Origin: Microbacterium oxydans
GTDB taxonomy: Bacteria; Actinomycetota; Actinomycetes; Actinomycetales; Microbacteriaceae
Direction of reading: 5' to 3'
Assembly: GCF_000956525.1 (NCBI RefSeq)
Contig: NZ_JYIW01000020.1
Location: 62,001-126,000 of the forward strand
DNA: 64,000 nt
Shown one piece after another: positions 8,437 to 16,694 of this stretch; position 1 is the first letter of the stretch, and the number at the start of each line of letters is the position of its first letter. Made by a program: the position numbers and the translations under genes. The notes under the pieces are model-generated. The model saw only the letters and a list, made by a program, of their open reading frames with translations, had not been told where the DNA came from and made no database searches.

Positions 8437-10185
8437 ATGCCCATCATCACCCAGGAGTGTTCCGAGGAGCAGTGTTCCGCTGCTGCGGCGTATCGGACGA
8501 GGGTGAAGCCCGCCTACTGCATCCCGCACATCGACGAGCGCTTCCGCCGTGGTGGACTCGAGCTTTTAGACACATTCGATAAGCCCACCTCATGGCACCT
8601 CACGCGGTGCATGGAATGCGACCTTGAGGCGCACTACCGCTTCGAGTACGTCATCGACAACAACGCCCACGACATCAAGACGTGCCGCGCATGCTATTGG
8701 CGCTCATGGGCTGCGAATAGCCGGCAGATGATGGGGGCTTACGCTGATTACTCGCCCGTTCCCGAGGAGATCGCCCGAGCGCACGCCGACAGCAACGGAT
8801 TCGACTACATCATGCCTTTGACGGGGCCATCCCTCGGTGGCGACCCTCACTACGTGAGGTGCCGAAGCTGCGCTCGGCTCTCAGCGCAACGGCTCGGCGA
8901 CATCGGGTTCGGCTGCGCATGCTTCAACAGCTCGAAGCGCAGTACCGCCGCACGCCCAGCATCGCGTCTGAAGGAGCTGTTCAAGGACTCCGACTCCGCT
9001 GCAGTCTCGTGGTGGAACCATAACGCCAATCCCGAGAAGCTCTGGGCGACTGCTACGCCGCGGTCAAAGAGTGATGCACAGTGGATCTGTCCCGCGTGTG
9101 ACCACAGATTCACCGACGCCATCCTCGACATGGCAAGGCGCCCGGTATGCCCGCAGTGCGCAGAAATGGCGGCCTTCGTCCGGATGGTCGAACGCTCCGT
9201 CCTCGCTACAAGGACCGTCTTCGACGTGCCGGAGCTGTTGGCCGCATGGGCCGATGAGGTAGACCCGCGCAATGTGCCAGCAGCTGGGGATTGGACGGCA
9301 AGGTCGTTCGTCTGCGCAGGGGGGCACCGCGCCCGACTGTCCCCCGAGAGGTACCTCGATGACGGGTGCCCCTCCTGTCGGGGCAACGCGACCCGCGACG
9401 CTCGCCTGCAGGAAGGGCCGATGCTGGACACCGAGCTAGCTAGCCAGTGGCACCCCGAGTTCAACACTGTGAACATCGCGAAAGTCGGAGATAACTCGAA
9501 ACGCCGGGTGTGGTGGCGTGACCCTGAGTGCGGACATGAGTGGGAGGCGCAACCGCGGGAGCGGCACAAGCGGCCGCGATGGCGCTGTCCCACCTGCCAG
9601 ACGCGGCTGGGCTCGTTGGCCTGGTTCTACCCGGAGCTCGCGGCCGAATGGGCTCCATCGAATTCGGCGTCCGCTTGGCACGTGATGCCGACGGGAAGGA
9701 CGACTTTCCTTCCGACCTGGATTTGTCCGACCGATGCCACGCACATCTGGCAGGCGACAGTCGCCTCTCGAGTTTCTGGTGCCATGTGCCCAGAGTGTCG
9801 AGTCACCGGCAAGAGCGCGGTCGAACTCGCGTACCGCGATGCGGCCATCGCCGTTTTTGGAGCTGCGTCGTCGGGATCAACGATCCGCGACCAACGCTTC
9901 CAACGGCGCCTGACGTGGACCATAGACATCGGCATCGAAGTCGACGGCCGCCCCGTAGCCATCGAATATGACGGGAGCTACTGGCATCGGGATAAGGTCG
10001 CACTCGACACCGACAAAACCCATGATCTCCTGGCCGCCGGGTACCTCGTCGTTCGGCTTCGAGAGGACCCACTGCCTCCACTGAACGTCGGCGACTCCGG
10101 GTACCTGGAACTCGTCACGTACGCGTCGGCATCTGACCCCGGTGCCGCGATGCTGCAGATCCGGCAGTGGGCCGAGAAGGCTTAG
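8437..10185 (+). CDS. Zinc-ribbon repeat protein with Vsr/DUF559-like nuclease end
   Basis: At least six CxxC pairs are spread along the protein (for example CMEC, CRAC, CRSC, CPAC, CPQC, CPSC, CPTC and CPEC). Several sit in repeats with W-H/W-E spacing such as TELASQWHPEFN and WEAQPRERHKRPRWRCPTC, typical of the 'probable zinc-ribbon' family (PF14311-like). The C-terminal ~110 residues hold VDGRPVAIEYDGSYWHRDK followed by DTDKTHDLLAAGYLVVRLRE. This is the D, E/D..K pattern of Vsr/DUF559 PD-(D/E)XK nucleases. The protein is therefore likely to be a DNA-binding nuclease. An AAGGAG site (8419-8424) supports ATG at 8437; a TTG at 8404 is an alternative longer start. Confidence 0.8.
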   Translation: MPIITQECSEEQCSAAAAYRTRVKPAYCIPHIDERFRRGGLELLDTFDKPTSWHLTRCMECDLEAHYRFEYVIDNNAHDIKTCRACYWRSWAANSRQMMGAYADYSPVPEEIARAHADSNGFDYIMPLTGPSLGGDPHYVRCRSCARLSAQRLGDIGFGCACFNSSKRSTAARPASRLKELFKDSDSAAVSWWNHNANPEKLWATATPRSKSDAQWICPACDHRFTDAILDMARRPVCPQCAEMAAFVRMVERSVLATRTVFDVPELLAAWADEVDPRNVPAAGDWTARSFVCAGGHRARLSPERYLDDGCPSCRGNATRDARLQEGPMLDTELASQWHPEFNTVNIAKVGDNSKRRVWWRDPECGHEWEAQPRERHKRPRWRCPTCQTRLGSLAWFYPELAAEWAPSNSASAWHVMPTGRTTFLPTWICPTDATHIWQATVASRVSGAMCPECRVTGKSAVELAYRDAAIAVFGAASSGSTIRDQRFQRRLTWTIDIGIEVDGRPVAIEYDGSYWHRDKVALDTDKTHDLLAAGYLVVRLREDPLPPLNVGDSGYLELVTYASASDPGAAMLQIRQWAEKA

Positions 10186-10381
10186 GCTCCTGACATCCGC
10201 GTGCGTGCGGCGCCGAGCGCTTGCACCCTGCGAGACATAGTCCTGCTCCGGGCAAGAACAGCAGCGCAGCGAGGGCAACCATCAGTCGCTCACGCCCTCG
10301 CCGCCGTCTCGCGCCTCGCTTCACGGCGTCGTGAACTCTACGACCCTTGCCATCAGGACTCCTCCGCCGCAAGGTAGCAAC

Positions 10382-10687
10382 ATGAATCAGAACACAAGAG
10401 ATGTCGCACAGGCGCTTGTCGATCTGTACTCCGGGTATCTCGCTAGCGAGGACGCCGATGAGGAGCACGCCGCGTTTGACACGGCGATGGGTCGGCTCAA
10501 CGGCGTCGATGCTGTCATCGCGACTATAAACGACAACGACGAGCTCAGCCTTGATTTCACTCCAATCTTGACGGCATCCAACATGATCCTCATGTGGGTC
10601 CTCGACAGGCTCTCTCAAGCGGGTGGCGAGACTGAGGAGGCGTTGCTGTTCGACCTTCGGTCATTCTTAGAGCGCGTCGGAAACTGA
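10382..10687 (+). CDS. Small helical hypothetical protein
   Basis: A 101-residue acidic, mostly helical protein (MNQNTRDVAQALVDLYSGY onward) with no recognised family. ATG at 10382 has an AAGGTAG site six bases upstream, so I prefer it to the upstream GTG at 10331. It stands alone between the nuclease gene and the small-peptide cassette. Confidence 0.6.
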   Translation: MNQNTRDVAQALVDLYSGYLASEDADEEHAAFDTAMGRLNGVDAVIATINDNDELSLDFTPILTASNMILMWVLDRLSQAGGETEEALLFDLRSFLERVGN

Positions 10688-10846
10688 CTGAGAGCACTGT
10701 TCAGTACCGCTCCGATGCTCTCAACGTAGCGACCATCGCCCACGTCATTTTTTGGAGCGCTGATACCCGACCCGACCGCCGGCGCTCCTCGCTAGGCTTG
10801 GGTCTCCCCAGACGAACAGAGAGGTTGGCTTCCGTGGTCGCAGTTG

Positions 10847-10990
10847 ATGGGCAGGTCGCTTGTGGCTAAGACGCCCCCTCCGCCGAAGCCCAACGAGGGC
10901 TGGAAGAAGACCGGCTACAAATCACCGGCTCAGGAGAACTACGGGAACAAACGCCCGCCTCTGGACAAGCCGAAGAAGCCGTCCAAGTAG
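10847..10990 (+). CDS. Small Pro/Lys-rich peptide (47 aa)
   Basis: ATG at 10847 opens a 47-residue frame closing with TAG at 10988-10990. The product is basic and proline-rich: TPPPPKPNEGWKKTGYKSP, then a KRPPLDKPKKPSK tail. The codon pattern is protein-like (AAG for Lys, GCC/CCG). The stop lies eight bases before the GTG of the next gene, which suggests coupling. No function is recognised; a small basic partner of the following membrane protein is possible. GTG at 10862 is an alternative start. Confidence 0.5.
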   Translation: MGRSLVAKTPPPPKPNEGWKKTGYKSPAQENYGNKRPPLDKPKKPSK

Positions 10991-10998
10991 GGATTGCC

Positions 10999-11487
10999 GT
11001 GCTAAACCTTCGTGGGCGCGGCCGACAACTGCAGATCCTCTCGGACGAACTCGACCGCGAGATAGCGCAGAGCGCTCAACGCGCGACGGCCATGGAACAG
11101 CGCGGGGCCGTGCTCATCGGGGCCGCGGGAATCGCCGGGGCACTGCGGTTGGGCGACAACATCAACGCCCTGACGCTCGCGGCGCTCGTACTGACGTTCG
11201 CGGCAGCGGTCGCGGGCCTCGTGGTGATGTTTCCCCGGAAGGGACAGCTGCTCAACGTCCGCGCGGCGCGAACTGATATCCTGCGCATGCATCCGCTTTC
11301 CGCGCGATACCACCTTGATGACACCAAGATGGAGATCCTCGAGGCCGACCAGAAGTGGCTGGACAACCGCGGACACATCACGCGTATCGGGTTCGTCCTG
11401 CTCGCTCTAAGCATCGCCGTGGGCGTTGCAGGCACCCTCGCCGCTGTCCCGACGGAAATCGCGCCCAGCCCGAGCCCGACGCCGTAG
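10999..11487 (+). CDS. 3-TM membrane protein, SLATT/Pycsar-effector-like
   Basis: A 162-residue protein. An N-terminal amphipathic helix (LQILSDELDREIAQSAQRA) leads into two close membrane helices (about 36-52 and 58-79). A polar segment with YHLDDTKMEILEADQKWLDN follows, then a third helix (about 130-150) and a short Pro-rich tail. The layout is that of SLATT and Pycsar transmembrane effectors, which disrupt the membrane when activated in phage-defence systems. The assignment rests on layout, not on a diagnostic motif. It sits between a small basic peptide and genes including a DUF4062 protein, in a region rich in defence-type domains. Confidence 0.65.
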   Translation: MLNLRGRGRQLQILSDELDREIAQSAQRATAMEQRGAVLIGAAGIAGALRLGDNINALTLAALVLTFAAAVAGLVVMFPRKGQLLNVRAARTDILRMHPLSARYHLDDTKMEILEADQKWLDNRGHITRIGFVLLALSIAVGVAGTLAAVPTEIAPSPSPTP

Positions 11488-11583
11488 CACCGGTCACGCG
11501 ACGAGGACACCCAACGCGCCGATGACCGAAGCTGGATGTCCGCGGTCTCCACTAGCGTGCGAGCAAGAACCTAAGGAGGCGCG

Positions 11584-12117
11584 ATGCGGTTAGAACACCC
11601 GTCCCTGGACGAGGCCGACCAAGCACTGGCTGTCGATATTCATGACTGGCTCATTAGCAACCGGCAAGTAGAGACCCTCCTCGATGACTATGTGTTCCGA
11701 GGCAGCATCCCCCCGTGGTACTCCGAGCTGATCTCGAATCTCACGCTGCTCTGCGGTGGCGACACGGTCGACGCGGTGTTCGTGGACGTGGACCTAGAGA
11801 CGTACATGGTCAGCGTGCATGCCGTCACAACACGCCGAATCGTTGAAGCGCGTACTACCGGACGTCGAGAGTCCCGCGATCTGACCTGTCGAGCAATTTC
11901 CCGCCGGGGTGTCCGAGACGTGCGCACTGAGGAACCGTTTGGCCTTGTTGACCGCGAACCAAGGCGCGCCTGGCCCGGCATCTTTGCACTGACGGTGACG
12001 GTCGACGGATTCGACGAGCCCTTGAAATTCGCGCCGAGCGCTCAGTCAAGCTTCAGCGCCCGCCAACCCGACATGGGTGCGCTAACGCGCTCCTTCCTCG
12101 CTAACCTCGACGAATAG
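11584..12117 (+). CDS. Hypothetical protein, 177 aa
   Basis: A strong AAGGAGG site precedes ATG at 11584. The product has an acidic helical N-terminus (DEADQALAVDIHDWL) and then beta-rich segments (DAVFVDVDLETYMVSVHAV and GIFALTVTVDGFDEPLKFA) compatible with a small beta-barrel such as a PH-like fold, though I cannot name the family. The gene is 22 bases upstream of the DUF4062 gene, so the two are probably one transcription unit. Confidence 0.65.
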   Translation: MRLEHPSLDEADQALAVDIHDWLISNRQVETLLDDYVFRGSIPPWYSELISNLTLLCGGDTVDAVFVDVDLETYMVSVHAVTTRRIVEARTTGRRESRDLTCRAISRRGVRDVRTEEPFGLVDREPRRAWPGIFALTVTVDGFDEPLKFAPSAQSSFSARQPDMGALTRSFLANLDE

Positions 12118-12139
12118 CTCGAAAGAGGGAGAACAGACC

Positions 12140-13285
12140 ATGAGCCACGGCGCTCTGCTCATCGATCAGCGTTCCGCGTCGTTGACGGCCTCGGACCAGG
12201 ACCTGCCGGTCTGGGGACGTGGGCGACGCGTTTTCGTATCGAGCCTCATCGGCGATATGCGGGCGGAACGCGCGGCCGTCCGAGAGGCCATCGAAAGGCT
12301 CGGCGCGATGCCGGTGATGTTCGAGGACGACCTCGGCGCGCAGGACATCAGCGCGGAGCAGGCATACCTTCGGGGCGTTCGGAGCTCTGAGATCTACATC
12401 GGTTTGTTCGGACCCCGATACGGCGTCAGAATGCCCGACGGGGACTCCGCCACCCATGCCGAACTCCGGGAGGCGGAGACGAACGGACTTCGTCTGTGCT
12501 TGTTCGTCAACGGTGAGACCTCTGGTGAAATGGATCGAGCCCAGCGGGATCTCATTGACGGCGCCCGGAACCTGTACACCACGAGCCCGTGGTCGGACCC
12601 CGACGATCTCGGCCAGCGAGTCGAACGACGCTTGCGGGAGATTGCCTCCGAGGAACTTGCTCCGTGGGTGCGGGTAGGTCGTACGGTCTTTCGCGCGAAG
12701 GAGCTCTCCACCGACGGGCAAAGCATTTCGATCAGCGCCGATGTCCTCAGCTCGGCAGTACACACTGAGCTGGTAGGGATGCGCGATGCTCGCGCGAGCG
12801 TCACGTTCACATCCCCATCCGAAGCTCGTCAGGCCCAGGTCGCTGCCCTATCGACCCGGACAGTATCGACCGCCCGCCATGAGGAGAACCTCACCCTGAC
12901 CGTGCAAGAGACTTCCTCCTTCCGAATGTCGTCAAGCGTCAACGGGGTGAGCGCGGACGAGATTCTGCGTCGCTCTTTGTCCGACGGCCTGTTCGGTACG
13001 AATCAGCTCGGAGACATGGCGGGGTGGGGGTCTCAGCCCATCGACCCGTTCGCGGAGATCCGTGGCGCGGCGCTAGACGATGCAGTCCTTCGCCCCGTGG
13101 CGCGCCTGCTTTTCGCGGAGCGGATGCTCCTAGATGGGATCGCAGCCCGCGTCGATGCGTTCACCCTCGGCCCCTCCCATCAGGGATCGCGCAGGCTCCG
13201 CGCTGTCTGGACGCCTCGGCGAGTGTACGTGAACGAGCCCGATCCGAAGCCCACCTCCATCGACGGTGTCGTGACCGGCCTGTAG
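12140..13285 (+). CDS. DUF4062-domain protein
   Basis: Residues about 30-115 match DUF4062: RRVFVSSLIGDMRAERAAVR, then IERLGAMPVMFEDD and RSSEIYIGLFGPRYGV. DUF4062 is a TIR/NTPase-like alpha/beta domain usually at the N-terminus of large STAND/NLR-type ATPases. Here it is followed by about 260 residues with no visible P-loop, so the protein is not a standard NLR. The C-terminal part is acidic, with DEILRRSLSDGLFG and a helical tail. The gene ends a plus-strand run that began at 10847. A sensor or enzyme role in defence is an inference. Confidence 0.75.
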   Translation: MSHGALLIDQRSASLTASDQDLPVWGRGRRVFVSSLIGDMRAERAAVREAIERLGAMPVMFEDDLGAQDISAEQAYLRGVRSSEIYIGLFGPRYGVRMPDGDSATHAELREAETNGLRLCLFVNGETSGEMDRAQRDLIDGARNLYTTSPWSDPDDLGQRVERRLREIASEELAPWVRVGRTVFRAKELSTDGQSISISADVLSSAVHTELVGMRDARASVTFTSPSEARQAQVAALSTRTVSTARHEENLTLTVQETSSFRMSSSVNGVSADEILRRSLSDGLFGTNQLGDMAGWGSQPIDPFAEIRGAALDDAVLRPVARLLFAERMLLDGIAARVDAFTLGPSHQGSRRLRAVWTPRRVYVNEPDPKPTSIDGVVTGL

Positions 13286-13429
13286 GCGTTCGCGACAGGC
13301 TCTCGGAGAGCGCGGCGTATACCCAACGCTCATTTGTCCTTCCGTCGCCCGTGAAGTTTGGGGTCTGCGCTATCCAATCCAACACGCGTGCGTGCGGTCG
13401 ATGAGCAATACGGATCTGTCGGGGTCCGC

Positions 13430-14281
13430 CTAGGCGTTGTCAGCAATGCGGCGCAGAATGTTGGCCAGCTGGATCACTGCGTCGGCGGCGATGCCAGCGC
13501 GCACTCGGGTGCCATTCGGGTTGTGCTTGACCGCTTGGGCGAACTCGATGGTCTTCTTCACTAGAGCGCGCATTTGCTCGTTGCCAGGACCGGGGAAAGC
13601 GACGTCAGCGTAGCGTTCGAGGCGTTGCTTCGTCTGCGCTACGGCGGGCTCGATTTCTCCTTCGCGGAGGTGCAGCGCCGCGTCATAGACGGTAGCGCTG
13701 AGGGCTTCGAGTACGGCCACGCAGTCGTTACCAATGTTGCGATAGTCCTGCACAGTCCGCGCCGTGTGGAAGTGGCGGCGGAGTTCTTGTACCTCGGTAT
13801 CCACGCTTGGCCAGCCCATGCGCTGGGCAGGAGTGACGGGGGCGACGAGTTCACCCGCGAGGGCGGAATCCTCCCGAGCCTCCAGTTGCTCTTGTAGCGG
13901 CTCGAACCACGTGACGATCATGTCGCGTCGAGCTTGCCAACTTCCGTAGCGGTCGTGCTGAGTCCAGTACGTACGGAAGGCCGGAAAGTCAATGAAGGGC
14001 GGCATGAACTCATCTACCCCGAGTCGCCTAGCCACCGCCGCCAACGTCCGCATCAGGTCGCGCGACCCCTCGTCGGTAATGGCTAGAACCGAGTCGGTCC
14101 CGTACGCGGTGAACTCACGCCTAGCAAGGAGAGTGAGCGCGAGTCCAACTTCTTCGTCCGGATGCTCGGAACTCGGCCCGCGACGGAGTCCACGCAACAG
14201 ACCAAGGTCAAGGTCGACGGTACGGCTTGTCCAGCCTTCCTCGGTCGTAACCTCTTCACGAAAGAAGTCGTAGATGCGCAC
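13430..14281 (-). CDS. Hypothetical protein, possible HEPN-like C-terminus
   Basis: A 283-residue protein opening MRIYDFFREEV from a GTG start at 14281. The C-terminal half (from about residue 170) is all-helical: HTARTVQDYRNIGNDCVAVL, then TKQRLERYADVAF and KKTIEFAQAVKHN. It resembles the HEPN-like ends of some abortive-infection proteins, where R(N/D)xGN sits in a helix. The canonical R-x4-6-H nuclease motif is not clearly present, so enzymatic activity is uncertain. The gene is convergent with the DUF4062 gene and follows the PRTase/GHKL pair on the same strand. Confidence 0.65.
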   Translation of the reverse strand: MRIYDFFREEVTTEEGWTSRTVDLDLGLLRGLRRGPSSEHPDEEVGLALTLLARREFTAYGTDSVLAITDEGSRDLMRTLAAVARRLGVDEFMPPFIDFPAFRTYWTQHDRYGSWQARRDMIVTWFEPLQEQLEAREDSALAGELVAPVTPAQRMGWPSVDTEVQELRRHFHTARTVQDYRNIGNDCVAVLEALSATVYDAALHLREGEIEPAVAQTKQRLERYADVAFPGPGNEQMRALVKKTIEFAQAVKHNPNGTRVRAGIAADAVIQLANILRRIADNA

Positions 14282-14378
14282 AACTCAAAGCGTAGAGTCG
14301 CGCGGAGTTGCTACCAACCGAAAAACTGCGCGGCGATCTCGATGCGCACGGTGCAGGCCCGATTCGTGTGTGTGTGTG

Positions 14379-16694
14379 TCAGGCCCTGGCTTCGGCGACC
14401 CGGGCCTGCAAGTAGCGCAGCGCGAGTTCAAGCAAGGGCGCCGAGGTGCTCGGGATGCCAGCTCCGGCGGTGAGCACAAGATCGATGTGCCGGTCGGCGA
14501 GACGGAGCGCTCCTGGCAGCTGCTGGTAGCCGCGGATGAGGGCGAGGACGAACTCGAGCGCCGCACCACCTTGCTCGATGTCGCTCCAGTTGCTGAGGGA
14601 GGCGCAGATGATGGCGGCCATCTGCCGGCTTTCATTGTCGAGCTCCTCGAATCGGAGTTCACGACCGCGCGCTGCCCGGAGCAGCGCAGCTTGGATGACT
14701 GCATCGTTGAATCGGTTGAAGTTCTCCGCCGACAGCACATTCCCGAAGCCTGGCTGCTCGAAGAGCGAGTACTTGCCGTCCTGGCTGTGGCGCGCGCGGT
14801 GCAGAACGGTGGACACGGTGAAGTAGACCTCGGCGTGGGTCGCCTCCGGTGCGCGACTCCCGATGGCCTTGTCCCAGAAGGCGAAGTTAGGGTTCAGCCG
14901 CATGTCCAAGGTCGCGTTCGTCGCACCATGGTCGCTGTTGAGAAACGCGCTGCGCCCTGGCAACTCGTCGGACAATGCTGCAACCCGGGCGTCGATGACG
15001 GCCTCGACGGGATCGCCGGATGTCTGGGTCTTCAACCAGCTTTTCATTGTCAGCATGACGTCGGCTTCTTGCGTCCAGGGGGAGTCCTCCTCCGCCGCCG
15101 ACTCGGTTTCGACATACCAGTGGTGCGTCAGGGCGTACTTCCCCCCTTCGGTACGCCACTCCAGGTTCGACTTCGTCTGGTCCCATAGCTTCTGGCTCGG
15201 CGGACGAAGCACCCCGATGAAGTAGGCGATGTCGCCGCCACCCAGGATGAGCTTTCGAAGACGGCGACTTATGTTGAGAAGATCCTGCCCGCGGTTCACG
15301 ACGCCCGCGACCACGAGCGATACGCCGAGGTTCAGCTTGGTGGTCATGGAGGCCAGCGTCGTGGCCGAGATGAGTTCAACGTCTTTCAGGCCGACATCAG
15401 TACACAGTTGCATCGCGATCTCCGCGATAGCCAGCGCATCGGGGTTGTCCGCGTGGATGATGTAGCGGGTGCGGAACGGGATGTCCCGGTTGAGGCGGCG
15501 TTCGATCTCGGCTCGCCCCTCCGGCGTGGCCACATAGTTCGCCAGATGCACGGAGATGGGTCGACGAAGCGACGAGCTGACGTTGTCATGGCGGTTGAGA
15601 CTGAGCACCTCCTTCTGGAAGAAGTGCTTCGAGAACGCCTGGTGTTTCGCGTCGCTGTACTTCGCGACGAGGGTCACGGGTGTCGCGAGGCCAGGTGCCG
15701 GCGTGAACGAGTCCCCGCGAAGGACAATCGCATTCTGTTGGTTGTCACAGTCCGGGCAGTCGCCACGCTCGTACGACGGCCAAGGCGTCACGAGGTCATG
15801 GTCGGTGTCACCCTCACGGTCCGACATGTCGCAGAGGACATTCTGTGTCGTCCCCTCTCCGATGTAGAAGAGGGTGCGCTGCTGGCCGAGTGCAACGGAT
15901 TCGCTTTCCAGCGCTTTCGACAAGACGCCAGACGTGGAGGCGGAGATGAGGGCGATGCACGTCGTCGTGAACGAGACGTTCCTTAGCCCTTCGTGGCCAC
16001 CGAAACTGTCTACTCGGGGCAATGGCCGCTCGTCGAGCGTGTGCAGGAGCTCCCCGAGAGCATACCCGACCCCGGTGATGGAGGCGGTGTCCACCCAGAT
16101 CCGCTCGAAGCTCTGCGCGGAAGCCCATTCGAGGAGGGCTGCGGCGACGAAGTTCGCATGTGCGGAGCGAGCTGTTGCTGCCGCCGCACGGATAAACCGT
16201 CGGGTGTGCGTGCCTCCGGGCTTGATATAGTGGAGGCCCGCATGCGCGTCCAGGAGCGCCCCGGTGTCCTTGAAGATACGTCGGAGGCCCGCCGTCTGTG
16301 CCCACTGCTGCGCTGCTGAGACATCGAAGGTGTCAGTGGCTGCCCGGGCCGTGACCTCTGTCCACGTGCCGTGAACATCGAACGTGACCACGCGAATGGT
16401 AGCGAGGGCCGATGACCGCTGGAGCCTGTCCTTGAGTTCAGGGTCGACGAGCAGCATCTCCGCCTTGTCCCGGAGCGTCTCGGCTGCCACTAGCCACAGC
16501 TCCTCCGACATGGGCACGTGCTTGAAGTGTTCCTTCAACCTCTCGCCCAGGTCCTCGCCCACCGGGGCTGCAGTCGCGAAGAACGCGATGGTGACCGCGC
16601 GCGGCAGACTCGAGCCGTCATCGACGACGGTCGAATAGACGAACGTGTCCTCGAAGGTGACGGAGAACGCCTTGGCGTTGCTGGCCTCAGCCAT
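14379..16694 (-). CDS. Large tandem PRTase-like protein with CxxC motif
   Basis: A 771-residue protein. Residues about 150-265 look like a degenerate type I phosphoribosyltransferase: YIKPGGTHTRRF, then ERIWVDTASITGVGYALGEL where the PRPP loop would be, and IALISASTSGVLSKAL. A CPDC motif (313-316) followed by IVLRGDSF marks a small metal-binding insert. A second PRTase-like unit has SLVVAGVVNRGQDLLNISRRLR (459-480), the pattern of a VVVDDVxxTGxTL loop with its acidic pair lost. The C-terminal ~250 residues are helical. The stop overlaps nothing, but the start (16694) overlaps the GHKL ATPase stop by eight bases, so the two are coupled. Linked PRTase-like and GHKL ATPases have been discussed as bacterial conflict components; this exact system is not one I can name. 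Confidence 0.7.
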   Translation of the reverse strand: MAEASNAKAFSVTFEDTFVYSTVVDDGSSLPRAVTIAFFATAAPVGEDLGERLKEHFKHVPMSEELWLVAAETLRDKAEMLLVDPELKDRLQRSSALATIRVVTFDVHGTWTEVTARAATDTFDVSAAQQWAQTAGLRRIFKDTGALLDAHAGLHYIKPGGTHTRRFIRAAAATARSAHANFVAAALLEWASAQSFERIWVDTASITGVGYALGELLHTLDERPLPRVDSFGGHEGLRNVSFTTTCIALISASTSGVLSKALESESVALGQQRTLFYIGEGTTQNVLCDMSDREGDTDHDLVTPWPSYERGDCPDCDNQQNAIVLRGDSFTPAPGLATPVTLVAKYSDAKHQAFSKHFFQKEVLSLNRHDNVSSSLRRPISVHLANYVATPEGRAEIERRLNRDIPFRTRYIIHADNPDALAIAEIAMQLCTDVGLKDVELISATTLASMTTKLNLGVSLVVAGVVNRGQDLLNISRRLRKLILGGGDIAYFIGVLRPPSQKLWDQTKSNLEWRTEGGKYALTHHWYVETESAAEEDSPWTQEADVMLTMKSWLKTQTSGDPVEAVIDARVAALSDELPGRSAFLNSDHGATNATLDMRLNPNFAFWDKAIGSRAPEATHAEVYFTVSTVLHRARHSQDGKYSLFEQPGFGNVLSAENFNRFNDAVIQAALLRAARGRELRFEELDNESRQMAAIICASLSNWSDIEQGGAALEFVLALIRGYQQLPGALRLADRHIDLVLTAGAGIPSTSAPLLELALRYLQARVAEARA

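Noticed and set aside
14365..14378. (GT)n run just before the PRTase-like stop
   Set aside because: About seven dinucleotide units; noted, but too short to claim phase variation.
14274..15188. Long plus-strand frame opposite the PRTase-like gene
   Set aside because: The minus strand has real motifs and coupling; this frame does not.
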